This document shows, one piece after another, positions 11,833-19,989 of a stretch of DNA of 64,000 bases (within the stretch, counting starts at the first letter, position 1; the number at the start of each line of letters is the position of its first letter). The stretch comes from SZUA-442 sp963759175 (lineage in GTDB: Bacteria > Actinomycetota > Acidimicrobiia > Spongiisociales > UBA5794): assembly GCA_963759175.1 (NCBI GenBank), contig CAVWXP010000015.1:434001-498000 (forward strand). Direction: 5' to 3'. Under the pieces are notes generated by a model. The model worked only from the letters and a program-made list of their open reading frames with translations. It made no database searches and was not told the origin of the DNA. The translations under genes and the position numbers were made by a program.

Positions 11833-13094
11833 GACGAGCCGCCGTGGGTGACGGTGCCGCGCAGCACCGTGGCCGTCACCAGACCCTGGAGCGGGCGTCC
11901 GAGGTACGGGGCGTTGCGTGAACGCGATAGCGTCGCCGTGGGCGTCCATTCGATCGAGGGATCGAAGACCACGAGATTGGCCGGAGTGCCCACGGCGACC
12001 GGCGATCCGTGGTCCTCGAGACCGGCGATTCGTGCGGGCGTCGTCGACATCCGGTCGAAGAAGTCAGCGATGTCCAACCCCGCTGTCGAGGCGGCAACGG
12101 AGGCTGCCCACTCGAGGCCGAGTACCCCGTAGGGGGCGTACTCGAACGGCACCTCCTTCTCGAGTGCCGCATGGGGTGCGTGGTCCGTCGCGACGATGTC
12201 GATGGCACCGCTTCGGAGCCCCTCGATCAACGCCATACGGTCGGTTTCCGTGCGCAGTGGCGGCATCATCTTGAAGTCGGGATCGGTCGACGCCACATCC
12301 TCATGCGTGAACATCAGGTGGTGTGGCGTGACCTCGGCCGTCACATCCACGCCGCGTGCCTTGGCCGCAGCGATCAGCTCGACGGAGTGGGCGGTCGACA
12401 CGTGCTGGACGTGGTACCGCACTCCGGTCGTCGAAGCGAGCGACAGGTCGCGGGCGATGATGACTTCGTCGGCCTCGGGCGGGATGCCGTACATGCCCAG
12501 GCGGGACGAGACGGCACCCTCGTGCATGAAGCCGGCAGCGCTCAGATCGCGATCCACCGCGTGTTGGGAGACGACGCCACCCAACTGGGCGATGTACTCC
12601 ATGACGAGTCGTAGCACCGAGGCATTGGCCACGGCGTCGCCGTCGTCGGTGAAGATCCGCACGCCGGCGTCCCACAGCTCATCGATGTGGGCCATCGTCT
12701 CGCCGGCTCGTCCCATGGTGAGGCAGCCTGCCGGTATCACGTCGACGAGACCCACCTCGCGACCCCGTTCCCGCACGAAACGGGCGACATGGCCGGTGTC
12801 GATGACCGGATCGGTGTTGGGCATCGCAATGACGGCGGTGTACCCGCCTGCGGCCGCAGCTGCAGAGCCGGAGGCGACGTCTTCCTTCCACTCGTAGCCC
12901 GGCTCACGCAGGTGCGTGTGGAGGTCGACGAGTCCCGGACCGACCCACGAGTCGGTGGCGTCGATGCGCGTGTTCGCATCACCGAGGTCGTCACCGACGG
13001 CTGTCACGAGTCCGCCGTCGATCGCGACATCGACTCTTCTTGTCCCCTCGGGGGTCACGACGGATCCGCCGTGGATGATCAACTCATGCGACAT
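11829..13094 (-). CDS. pyrC: Dihydroorotase, class I
   Basis: Zinc amidohydrolase that cyclises carbamoyl aspartate to dihydroorotate. The 421-residue protein has the metal motif DLHTHLREPG and the late TDHAPH motif with the catalytic Asp. The second of two adjacent ATGs is preferred because it sits about five bases from a GGGAGG Shine-Dalgarno. The gene overlaps pyrB by 11 bases. The length and the adjacency to pyrB fit the class I enzyme that often associates with aspartate transcarbamoylase. Confidence 0.96.
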   Translation of the reverse strand: MSHELIIHGGSVVTPEGTRRVDVAIDGGLVTAVGDDLGDANTRIDATDSWVGPGLVDLHTHLREPGYEWKEDVASGSAAAAAGGYTAVIAMPNTDPVIDTGHVARFVRERGREVGLVDVIPAGCLTMGRAGETMAHIDELWDAGVRIFTDDGDAVANASVLRLVMEYIAQLGGVVSQHAVDRDLSAAGFMHEGAVSSRLGMYGIPPEADEVIIARDLSLASTTGVRYHVQHVSTAHSVELIAAAKARGVDVTAEVTPHHLMFTHEDVASTDPDFKMMPPLRTETDRMALIEGLRSGAIDIVATDHAPHAALEKEVPFEYAPYGVLGLEWAASVAASTAGLDIADFFDRMSTTPARIAGLEDHGSPVAVGTPANLVVFDPSIEWTPTATLSRSRNAPYLGRPLQGLVTATVLRGTVTHGGSS

Positions 13095-14001
13095 CATCGC
13101 CTCCCAACAAGTCGAACAGGACGGCCATCCGAGCGGCCACACCGTTGGTGACCTGGGCCAGGACGAGCGACCGTTCATCGTCCGCTACGTCGTGACCGAT
13201 CTCTACGCCGCGATTCATCGGGCCCGGGTGCATGACCACGGCGTCGGACTGCAATCGGGCGAAACGCTCCGATGTCATGCCGTATCGCGCCGTGTACTCG
13301 CTCAACGAAGGGAACACCGAGCCCCCGCCGCGTTCGGTCTGCACCCGCAGTAGGTAGACGACGTCGAGCTCCTCGAGCACCGCGTCGAGGTCGTGGGACA
13401 CGGTGACCGGCCACGCGTCGGGATCGATGGGCAGCAGCGTGGGCGGACCGACGAGGATCACCTTCGCTCCGAGGGTCGCCATGGCGAAGATGTTCGACCG
13501 TGCAACCCGCGAATGGCGTATGTCGCCGACGATCGCGATCGTGAGGCCTTCGAGGGACCCGAACCGCTGCTTGATCGTGAGGCAGTCGAGCAGGGCCTGG
13601 GTCGGATGCTGGTGCGCTCCGTCACCGCCATTGACGATCGGGATGTCGAGCCACTCGGCCAGGCGCCAGGGGGCGCCCGTCGCCTTGTGGCGCACGACCA
13701 TGAGGTCCACGCCCATCGCATGGACGGTGAGGGCGGTGTCCTTGAGGGACTCGCCCTTCGACAGCGACGACGTTCCCGGCGAGAAGGACACCGTGTCGGC
13801 GGAGAGCGCCTTGGCTGCCTTCTCGAACGACATCCGGGTCCGAGTGGATGGTTCGAAGAACATCGTGGCCACGGTCTTGCCCCGGAGGGCCGGCACCTTT
13901 GGGATCGGCCTGGTCAGGACCTCGGCGAAGTCGTCAGCCTCGTTCAGCAGCGCCTCGAGGACGTCGCGCTCGAGGTGTTCGGTACTGAGGAGATGTCTCA
14001 T
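13084..14001 (-). CDS. pyrB: Aspartate carbamoyltransferase catalytic subunit
   Basis: Joins carbamoyl phosphate to aspartate. The 305-residue protein has the carbamoyl-phosphate motif FFEPSTRTRMSFE and the HQHPTQALLD motif, and aspartate-binding residues near RVQTERGGG. The chosen ATG overlaps the pyrR stop (ATGA) and has a GAAGGG-type Shine-Dalgarno. A second in-frame ATG eight codons upstream is less likely. No regulatory subunit gene pyrI is present. Confidence 0.97.
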   Translation of the reverse strand: MRHLLSTEHLERDVLEALLNEADDFAEVLTRPIPKVPALRGKTVATMFFEPSTRTRMSFEKAAKALSADTVSFSPGTSSLSKGESLKDTALTVHAMGVDLMVVRHKATGAPWRLAEWLDIPIVNGGDGAHQHPTQALLDCLTIKQRFGSLEGLTIAIVGDIRHSRVARSNIFAMATLGAKVILVGPPTLLPIDPDAWPVTVSHDLDAVLEELDVVYLLRVQTERGGGSVFPSLSEYTARYGMTSERFARLQSDAVVMHPGPMNRGVEIGHDVADDERSLVLAQVTNGVAARMAVLFDLLGGDDVA

Positions 14002-14531
14002 GATCGTGTCCCTTCCCCTGCCCACACGCCGTCGGTGCCGTCGATCTCTTCGAATCGGACAGCGACATGCTCGGAGAGCGCCGTCGGCAGGTTCTTGCCG
14101 ACGTAGTCGGCGCGTATCGGCAACTGGCGATGACCGCGATCGACGACGACGGCGAGGTGTACCTCGGCAGGTCGTCCGATGTCCGTCAACGCATCGAGCG
14201 CCGCCCGAATGGTGCGGCCGGTGAACAGGACGTCGTCGACGAGCACGACGACCTTGCCATCGATGGGCTCGGGGATCTCCGTGGGCCCGATTCGCGTCTT
14301 CGGGCGCGTATCGATGTCGTCGCGGTACATGCCGATGTCGAGGCTTCCGGCGAGGATCGGACGGCCGGCGATCTCCGAGAGCGCTGCGGCGATGCGATCA
14401 GCGAAGGGCCTTCCCCTCGTCGGGATTCCGAGCACGACGAGGTCATCGACGCCCTGGTTGCGTTCCACGATCTCGTGGGCGATCCGGGTGGTCGCCCTGG
14501 CGAGGTCGTCGGTGTCCATGATCTGGTTCAT
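13998..14531 (-). CDS. pyrR: Pyrimidine operon RNA-binding regulator PyrR / uracil phosphoribosyltransferase
   Basis: 177-residue PRPP-fold protein that binds a leader RNA hairpin when UMP or UTP is high and may also make UMP from uracil. The PRPP loop VVVLVDDVLFTGRTIRAAL is clear, and VVLGIPTRGRPFADRI is typical. The ATG overlaps the stop of a 27-codon upstream ORF and follows a GAGGG Shine-Dalgarno. It is the first gene of the pyr operon and probably controls it through the leader described at 14528-14672. Confidence 0.96.
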   Translation of the reverse strand: MNQIMDTDDLARATTRIAHEIVERNQGVDDLVVLGIPTRGRPFADRIAAALSEIAGRPILAGSLDIGMYRDDIDTRPKTRIGPTEIPEPIDGKVVVLVDDVLFTGRTIRAALDALTDIGRPAEVHLAVVVDRGHRQLPIRADYVGKNLPTALSEHVAVRFEEIDGTDGVWAGEGTRS

Positions 14532-14611
14532 GGTCGGACCCTCGGAGGCGCGGCGCCTCCGGGCATGGAAAAGCCGTGCGACTCGTCGCACGGCACAGTG
14601 GGGGGCTTCAT
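14528..14611 (-). CDS. 27-codon pyr leader peptide
   Basis: A strong Shine-Dalgarno (AAGGAAGGAG, four bases from the ATG) opens a 27-codon frame that begins MKPPTVPC and ends PPRVRP. Its TGA overlaps the pyrR ATG (ATGA). The peptide has no recognised domain. The position suggests that its translation drives pyrR translation and melts two hairpins encoded within it. The PyrR-binding-loop match ends about five bases before its Shine-Dalgarno, so bound PyrR would block it. This is inferred from the sequence layout. Confidence 0.6.
   Translation of the reverse strand: MKPPTVPCDESHGFSMPGGAAPPRVRP
14544..14560 (-). promoter_or_regulatory. Hairpin directly 5' of the pyrR Shine-Dalgarno
   Basis: A perfect 7-bp stem GGAGGCG/CGCCTCC with loop CCG, next to the GAGGG used by pyrR. 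It lies inside the leader ORF, so a translating ribosome would open it. When the leader is not translated it could hinder initiation at pyrR. Confidence 0.5.
14569..14594 (-). terminator. Candidate attenuator hairpin in the pyr leader
   Basis: GCCGTGCGAC and GTCGCACGGC are perfect complements separated by two bases, giving about eight usable pairs around a small loop. Four U residues follow directly. This fits a weak intrinsic terminator that sits inside the leader ORF, so leader translation would prevent it. It may instead only affect pyrR translation. Confidence 0.5.
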
Positions 14612-14626
14612 GGTGCTCCTTCCTTG

Positions 14627-14644
14627 TCGGCCTCACGGGACCGG
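14627..14644 (-). promoter_or_regulatory. PyrR-binding loop match in the pyr leader RNA
   Basis: The minus strand reads CCGGTCCCGTGAGGCCG. It contains UCCNGNGAGG, the conserved core of Gram-positive PyrR-binding loops, with CGG/CCG pairing at the base. It lies just upstream of the leader Shine-Dalgarno and about 100 bases before pyrR, the expected place. Confidence 0.65.
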
Positions 14645-14666
14645 GTTAAAGGTCGGTTTCGATGCG

Positions 14667-14672
14667 ATGGTA
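14667..14672 (-). promoter_or_regulatory. Possible -10 of the pyr operon (TACCAT)
   Basis: TACCAT follows the nusB stop directly. Initiation about seven bases downstream would put the PyrR-loop match close to the 5' end of the leader RNA. No good -35 is seen. Confidence 0.35.
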
Positions 14673-15053
14673 CTACACGCGTGTACTTCTCCCGCCGGCC
14701 GTCGCGATCGCCGAGAGCAGGCCGTTCACGAATGCCCCGCTGTTGGCCGTCGAGTACTGCTTGGCGAGTTCCACGGCCTCGGAGATCACGATGCCGACCG
14801 GCATGTCCGTGTAGATGAGCTCGTACACCCCGAGGCGCAGGATCGTCCGATCGATGGCGGGCATGCGGTCGATCCGCCAGCGGGTGGAAGCGGCTTCGAT
14901 GGCTGCATCGATGTCTTCGCGATGGAGCCACGTTGACGTCGCCAACGTGGTGGCCCGTCCGCCGAGGTGGTCGACATCCACGGTATCGCTACCGAGCACG
15001 TCGGCTGCGTAGAGCGCTCCGAGGGCTTGTGCCCTCGCCTCGGGTTTGGTCAT
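14673..15053 (-). CDS. nusB: Transcription antitermination factor NusB
   Basis: 126-residue all-helical RNA-binding protein of the rRNA antitermination complex (NusB-NusE on boxA). The N-terminal ARAQALGALYAADVL and the later IDRTILRLGVYELIY and VISEAVELAKQYSTANSGAFVNGLL match the family through its C-terminal helices. It overlaps efp by four bases, the conserved efp-nusB pair, and is followed by the pyr leader. Confidence 0.95.
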   Translation of the reverse strand: MTKPEARAQALGALYAADVLGSDTVDVDHLGGRATTLATSTWLHREDIDAAIEAASTRWRIDRMPAIDRTILRLGVYELIYTDMPVGIVISEAVELAKQYSTANSGAFVNGLLSAIATAGGRSTRV

Positions 15054-15610
15054 GTGACGCGCGTGATGTAGTCGCCCGTGCGGGTGTCGACCTTGACCAC
15101 GTCGCCTTGCGTGACGAACAAGGGCGCCTGGATGACCCGTCCCGTCGACAAGGTGACGGGCTTGGTCGCTGCGCTCACGCGATCGCCCTTGACCGCCGGT
15201 TCGGCGTAGGTGACTTCGAGCTCCACGGATGCGGGGAGTTCGAGGTCGACGGGAGTGCCATCGAACATCGCGAGCCGGATGGTCATGCCGTCGGCGAGGA
15301 AATCGGCGGCTTCCCCGACGAGGTCTGCGTTGATCCTCGTCTGCTCGTAGGTCTCGCCATCCATGACGTTGAATCCCATGTCGTCGCGATAGAGGAACGT
15401 GAAGTCGCGACGGTCGATGCGCGCCTGCGGCACGTTCTCACCGGCTCGGAACGTTCGATCGATGACGGCTCCGGTGCGCACGTTCTTCAGCTTCATGCGG
15501 ACGAACGCCTTGCCCTTGCCAGGCTTGACGTGCTGGGCCTCGACGACGGCGAACAGACCCTCGGGGAGATCGAGGGCCATGCCGGACTTGACGTCATTGG
15601 TCGAGATCAT
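15050..15610 (-). CDS. efp: Elongation factor P
   Basis: 186-residue three-domain translation factor that rescues ribosomes stalled at polyproline. The loop reads HVKPGKGKAFV, with Lys32 at the tip where other bacteria add lysine, rhamnose (on Arg) or 5-aminopentanol. Domain II has the FRAGENVPQARIDRRDFTFLY block, and the C-terminus GDYITRV is typical. An AAGGAG Shine-Dalgarno precedes the ATG. No modification gene (epmA, earP) is in the window. Confidence 0.97.
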   Translation of the reverse strand: MISTNDVKSGMALDLPEGLFAVVEAQHVKPGKGKAFVRMKLKNVRTGAVIDRTFRAGENVPQARIDRRDFTFLYRDDMGFNVMDGETYEQTRINADLVGEAADFLADGMTIRLAMFDGTPVDLELPASVELEVTYAEPAVKGDRVSAATKPVTLSTGRVIQAPLFVTQGDVVKVDTRTGDYITRVT

Positions 15611-15637
15611 CGGAGCTCCTTGGTGGCCGGGTGTCCG

Positions 15638-16684
15638 TCACGCGAGGCCGACGGCGTGCAGGGCGGCCTCTACGGTAGCGTCGTCGACGGCCACGACCTC
15701 AGGCCGTGCGAAGTCGCGGAGCAGCACCATGCGCAACCCGCCCGAGTCCCTCTTCTTGTCGAGGGCCATCAGGGCCCGAACCGTTTCACGCTTCGCCTCG
15801 GGGGCCTCGAGAGGCAAACCGACCCTCTCGAGGACGGCCATCTGGCGTTCCTGGCCGTCGAACCCGAGGAGATGGGCTCCAGCCGCCCCTGCGGCGACCA
15901 TCCCGATGGCGACGGATGTGCCGTGGGAACGCCCCGTCGACGTTTCGATCGCATGTCCCACCGTATGACCGTAATTGAGGATGGCGCGCCGACCCTGTTC
16001 GGTGAAGTCCTCGCTCACGACGGCCACCTTGACGGCCACCGAGCGGTCCACGACCAACGCGAGGTCCACGTCGATACCGTCCCTCTCGTAGGCCTCGACG
16101 ATCGTCATGTCCGCCACCAAGCCGGTCTTGATGGCCTCCGCCGCGCCTTCGATGCGTTGTTCGAGCGGTAACCGATCGAGGGTGTCGATGTCGATCACGA
16201 CGCTCTCGGGATGCCGGAAGACCCCGGCGAGGTTCTTCCCGTCGACGTTGACGCCGGTCTTGCCCCCGATGGCGGCGTCGACGGCTCCGAGGAGGGTCGT
16301 CGGGACGTAGATGGCGGGAATGCCACGCAGGTAGGTTCCGCCAACGAAACCGGCGACATCGGTGAGTGCACCCCCGCCGACGCCGACGATCACGTCCGAA
16401 CGGGTGAACGATTGGCTGTTCAGGTAGCGGTACACCTCCTCCACCACAGCGATCTGCTTGGATTCCTCCCCATCGGGAAGCGTGTACCCGGTCGCTTCGA
16501 ACCCCGCCGCTGCGAGCATCGCTGCGTACGACTCGGCGAGGCCGTACGTCGACGGTTGGCACATCACCGCAACCCGCTGCGGTGCGAGCTTTGCGACCGA
16601 TGCGACCACCACTTCGTCCATGGCACGGCCGACAAGCACCCTCGACACCTCAGCCTCCGCCTCGCTGATCACGTGTCGAGACAT
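15638..16684 (-). CDS. aroB: 3-dehydroquinate synthase
   Basis: Second enzyme of the shikimate pathway (DAHP to dehydroquinate), NAD- and metal-dependent. The 348-residue protein has the NAD region GVGGGALTDVAGFVGGTYLRG, the LLGAVDAAIGGKTGVN block and the metal ligands in EAIKTGL and NYGHTVGHAIE. It overlaps aroK by 16 bases in the unit aroC-aroK-aroB. Confidence 0.97.
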   Translation of the reverse strand: MSRHVISEAEAEVSRVLVGRAMDEVVVASVAKLAPQRVAVMCQPSTYGLAESYAAMLAAAGFEATGYTLPDGEESKQIAVVEEVYRYLNSQSFTRSDVIVGVGGGALTDVAGFVGGTYLRGIPAIYVPTTLLGAVDAAIGGKTGVNVDGKNLAGVFRHPESVVIDIDTLDRLPLEQRIEGAAEAIKTGLVADMTIVEAYERDGIDVDLALVVDRSVAVKVAVVSEDFTEQGRRAILNYGHTVGHAIETSTGRSHGTSVAIGMVAAGAAGAHLLGFDGQERQMAVLERVGLPLEAPEAKRETVRALMALDKKRDSGGLRMVLLRDFARPEVVAVDDATVEAALHAVGLA

Positions 16685-17160
16685 GTCAGCACCTCGCTTG
16701 CGACGTCTCGCGCGGACCGTCCATCGGTCAGGATCCGGTGATGAGACGCGGAGCGGTAACGATCGAGTCGCTCCTCCGCTATCCGCCTGATGTCATCCCT
16801 GGAACCGAGGAGGGGACGACTGCCGTCGAGATCGAGTCGCGCCTCGAGGTCCGCAGGTGATGCTTCGAGCAGAACGACCTGTCCGGTGCTGCGCATGGCC
16901 ACGACGTTCACGGGATCGAGGACCGCTCCCCCACCCGTGCTGATGACCGAAGGAGGTCCGTTGGCGAGGGCGGTGATCACCGAGGACTCAACAGAGCGGA
17001 AGGACTCCTCGGACTCGGCGAACAGCTCGGGGATGGTCCTACCAGTCGTCGTCATGACCTCTGCGTCCGTATCGATCAGGGGGAGCGACAGCTCTTCGGC
17101 GATCATGGCACCGACCGTGGTCTTCCCGGTACCCATCATGCCGATCAACCACACGTGCAT
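16669..17160 (-). CDS. aroK: Shikimate kinase
   Basis: 163-residue P-loop kinase (shikimate to shikimate 3-phosphate). The Walker A GMMGTGKTT, the substrate Asp in DTDAEV, the STGGGAVL motif and the lid RPLLGSRDD are all present. The chosen ATG starts four bases after the aroC stop. A longer in-frame version runs back into aroC without homology. Confidence 0.96.
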   Translation of the reverse strand: MHVWLIGMMGTGKTTVGAMIAEELSLPLIDTDAEVMTTTGRTIPELFAESEESFRSVESSVITALANGPPSVISTGGGAVLDPVNVVAMRSTGQVVLLEASPADLEARLDLDGSRPLLGSRDDIRRIAEERLDRYRSASHHRILTDGRSARDVASEVLTCLDT

Positions 17161-17164
17161 GGCA

Positions 17165-18331
17165 TCAGAACGCTGCAAGGCGACGGAGATAGGCATCGCG
17201 AGCCGTGACGACGTCATCGACGGTGTCGCCGCCGAACTTGCGCAGCATCTCGTCGGCGAGGACGTACGCGACCATCTGCTCGGCGACCACGCCGGCGGCG
17301 GGGACGGCACAGACGTCCGACCGCTCCCGAAAGGCCTTCTCCGGTTCCTTCGTGTCCACGTCGACCGTGTCGAGGGGCCGCATGATCGTTGCGATCGGTT
17401 TCATGAACGCCGTCACCCGCAGGACCTCGCCGGTGGTCATGCCGCCCTCGAGGCCGCCTGCGCGATTGGATCGCCGTCCGAAGACCGCCTGGTCGGCAAC
17501 GATCTCATCGTGTGCGGCGGATCCCCTGCTCCGCGACTGCTCGATGCCGTCGCCGATCTCCACGGCCTTGATCGCCTGGATGGACATCACGGCCCCGGCC
17601 AGGCGACCGTCGAGCTTGCGATCCCAGTGCACATGGCTGCCGATGCCCGGCGGCAGACCATACGCGAGGACTTCGACCGCACCACCGAGTGTGTCACGAT
17701 CGGCCTTCGCTGCCTCGATCGCCGCGACCATCTCGGCCGCCGACGCGGCGTCGAACACCCTCACGTCGGATGTATCGATCGCATCGAGGTCCTCCGGCCT
17801 GGGCAATCGGTTCACGTCGACCTTCACGTCCCCGATGGCGACGACGTGGGAGAAGACGTGGACATCGAGTGCGGCGAGCAACTGCTTCGCGAGGTGACCG
17901 ACCACCGTCCGGGCGGCGGTTTCGCGTGCCGATGCCCGTTCGAGAATGTCACGCGCATCGTGGGTGTCGTACTTCTGCATCCCGACGAGGTCGGCATGAC
18001 CCGGGCGCGGCTTCGTCTCGCGGGTGATGGTCGCCCGGTGCTCGGCGGATACGGGATCCGGGGTCATGCGTTCCTGCCACCGTGGCCATTCCGTGTTGCG
18101 GATCACGACGGTGACCGGTCCACCGAGGGTTCGGCCGAAGCGGATGCCGCCGAGGATCTCGAGTTCGTCACGCTCGAGCTTCATCCGCGGCCCACGACCG
18201 AAGCCGAGGCGACGGCGGGCGAGTTCGTCCCCCAAGCTGGCGGTCGATACCGGGATCCCCGCAGGCAGGCCCTCGACCGTCGCCACGAGTCCGGGACCGT
18301 GGGATTCGCCGGATGTGATGAATCGCAACAT
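17165..18331 (-). CDS. aroC: Chorismate synthase
   Basis: Final common step of aromatic synthesis (EPSP to chorismate), needing reduced FMN. The 388-residue protein opens with MLRFITSGESHGPGLVATVEGLP and has KYDTHDARDILERASARETA and the late RSNRAGGLEGGMTTG motif. There is no Shine-Dalgarno. A TAGCCT hexamer lies eight bases before the ATG, so it probably starts a leaderless aroC-aroK-aroB unit. Confidence 0.97.
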   Translation of the reverse strand: MLRFITSGESHGPGLVATVEGLPAGIPVSTASLGDELARRRLGFGRGPRMKLERDELEILGGIRFGRTLGGPVTVVIRNTEWPRWQERMTPDPVSAEHRATITRETKPRPGHADLVGMQKYDTHDARDILERASARETAARTVVGHLAKQLLAALDVHVFSHVVAIGDVKVDVNRLPRPEDLDAIDTSDVRVFDAASAAEMVAAIEAAKADRDTLGGAVEVLAYGLPPGIGSHVHWDRKLDGRLAGAVMSIQAIKAVEIGDGIEQSRSRGSAAHDEIVADQAVFGRRSNRAGGLEGGMTTGEVLRVTAFMKPIATIMRPLDTVDVDTKEPEKAFRERSDVCAVPAAGVVAEQMVAYVLADEMLRKFGGDTVDDVVTARDAYLRRLAAF

Positions 18332-18339
18332 GGTGCCAG

Positions 18340-18345
18340 AGGCTA
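18340..18345 (-). promoter_or_regulatory. Leaderless -10 element of aroC (TAGCCT, N8, ATG)
   Basis: TAGCCT ends eight bases before the aroC ATG, with no Shine-Dalgarno between them. It lies in the roughly 80-base gap after the prepilin peptidase gene. Confidence 0.5.
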
Positions 18346-18410
18346 GGCGAGTCCGTGTCCCGGTGGGTTCCGAACGCGAACATCACCGTGCAGGCGCAAC
18401 CCCCCACGGA

Positions 18411-19145
18411 TCACCCGTTGTACCACCGGATGATCTGGTCGCCTGCGTACACCGCCACGAGGGCTCCCGCAACCATGAAGGGACCGAACGGAATGGCGTC
18501 CTTGCGTCCAGCGCGCCCCGACACCAGCAGAGCAAGGCTGACGACGCCCCCGATGAGGAAGGCTCCGAGGACGGCGATCGTCAGCTGGGCCCAGCCGAGG
18601 TAGCCGGTGAACACGCCGAGGAGAGCGGCGAGCTTCACGTCGCCGAACCCGAGGGCGCCGCGGGCGATGAGCGCCAGGACGAACATGATGCCGAAGTAGG
18701 AGAATCCACCACCGAAGGCGCGAGCCACGGCGGCTGGATGTGAGCTCGCGAGGCCACCGACGACGAGCAGGAACCCCCCGACGACGAGGACACGCACGAG
18801 GATCCGGTTGGGGATGAGCTTCGTGTCGAGATCCGTGACGGTGAGCAGGATGCTCCCGAGGACGAACACCACATAGGCAGGCACGACCCACATCGTCGGT
18901 ACGACCAGCGGTATGGCCCCGGAGCCGATCGTGGCGCCAACGACGATCACAGCGACGAGACGGCGCTGACGATGCTGGTTCGTGCTGCATCGCAGCATCG
19001 TGACGCCGAGCGGCGAGCCGCAGACCTCGCATACAGGATCCCACCACCGATCTGCAAGGGCCATGCGATGCGCGTCGGACTCGGCCACCACGATGCGGGA
19101 GCCGATGAAGCCTGCCAGGGAGGCAAGGAGCGCTGCGAGGATCAT
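18411..19145 (-). CDS. A24-family prepilin peptidase
   Basis: Membrane aspartyl protease that cleaves prepilin leader peptides. The ATG chosen gives 244 residues with about six hydrophobic segments. The two catalytic Asp sites are clear: Asp105 in TDLDTKLIPN and Asp169 in GFGDVKL. A short cysteine segment (CEVCGSPLGVTMLRC, 39-53) is what remains of the N-terminal methylase region. No pilin genes lie in the window, but a prepilin peptidase between aroE and aroC is also found in Streptomyces. TAAGCT seven bases before this ATG supports the start over an upstream GTG (19172). Confidence 0.88.
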   Translation of the reverse strand: MILAALLASLAGFIGSRIVVAESDAHRMALADRWWDPVCEVCGSPLGVTMLRCSTNQHRQRRLVAVIVVGATIGSGAIPLVVPTMWVVPAYVVFVLGSILLTVTDLDTKLIPNRILVRVLVVGGFLLVVGGLASSHPAAVARAFGGGFSYFGIMFVLALIARGALGFGDVKLAALLGVFTGYLGWAQLTIAVLGAFLIGGVVSLALLVSGRAGRKDAIPFGPFMVAGALVAVYAGDQIIRWYNG

Positions 19146-19152
19146 CGGTGCG

Positions 19153-19158
19153 AGCTTA
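19153..19158 (-). promoter_or_regulatory. Leaderless -10 element of the prepilin peptidase gene (TAAGCT, N7, ATG)
   Basis: TAAGCT ends seven bases before the ATG at 19145, where there is no Shine-Dalgarno. It decides the start over the upstream in-frame GTG. Confidence 0.45.
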
Positions 19159-19221
19159 GGAACTGCCGTCACGCGAACCGAGGTCCTGTGGTGGATCGTC
19201 GGTGTGCGCCTGCGGTCCGAG

Positions 19222-19989
19222 TCAGCTCCGAGCCGCCGAGGCCATCGCTTCGAGTGGCGGCTGGTGCCCCGTGAAGTGCGTGAAGGCCGTTGCGGCCTGC
19301 CCGACGAGCATGTCGATTCCGTCGGCGACCGGCACGCCGTGGTCACGGGCCCATGCGACGGCTGGCGTGACGCCCTCGCCATACGCCATGTCGATCACGG
19401 CTGACGCCTGGGTCACCACCTCGGCTGGAAGGCCTTCCCCGTGCATCCCCACGGGTGTGGCATTCACGATCACGGCACCGGGGATCCCGCTCCCCCACGG
19501 AACCACCGTGACGTCGACTCCCGTGGCGCTCGACGCCTCGTCAGCGGCGTCCCGACGACGGGTCGCCACGGTGATGTCCAGATGCTCGAAAGCCACCATC
19601 GCGGCCCTGGCAGCACCCCCGGAACCGAGGATGAGGACACGTGACGTCGGCTCACCGACGATGCGATGGGCGTACCGAACGCCATCCACATCCGTGTTGT
19701 ACCCGACGAGGACGCCATCCTCGCGCACGATCGTGTTCACGGAGCGTGTACGCGCCGCAGATGCCGAAACGGAATCGGCGGCGTCGAAGGCATGATCCTT
19801 GTGCGGCATGGTCACGTTCACGCCAGCGAGTTCCCCGCTCCGGAGTTGCGCCACGATGATCGCGAAACGATCCGGTGGCGTCGGCAGGAATTCGTAGGTG
19901 GCATCGACACCGACGGCTGCGAAGCCTGCCCGATGGATGGCAGGCGAACGGGAGTGGGATACGGGATCGCCGACCACGCCGAACTTCAT
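19222..19989 (-). CDS. aroE: Shikimate dehydrogenase
   Basis: NADPH-dependent reduction of 3-dehydroshikimate. The 255-residue protein starts FGVVGDPVSHSRSPAIHRAGF. It has the catalytic Lys in VNVTMPHKDHAF and Asp in GYNTDVDGV, and the dinucleotide loop ILGSGGAARA. The ATG overlaps the mltG stop (ATGA). Confidence 0.96.
   Translation of the reverse strand: MKFGVVGDPVSHSRSPAIHRAGFAAVGVDATYEFLPTPPDRFAIIVAQLRSGELAGVNVTMPHKDHAFDAADSVSASAARTRSVNTIVREDGVLVGYNTDVDGVRYAHRIVGEPTSRVLILGSGGAARAAMVAFEHLDITVATRRRDAADEASSATGVDVTVVPWGSGIPGAVIVNATPVGMHGEGLPAEVVTQASAVIDMAYGEGVTPAVAWARDHGVPVADGIDMLVGQAATAFTHFTGHQPPLEAMASAARS

Noticed and set aside
16790..18346. Plus-strand open frame of 518 codons opposite aroC and aroK
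   Set aside because: Both minus-strand genes are intact families; the plus frame shows no domain or start signal.
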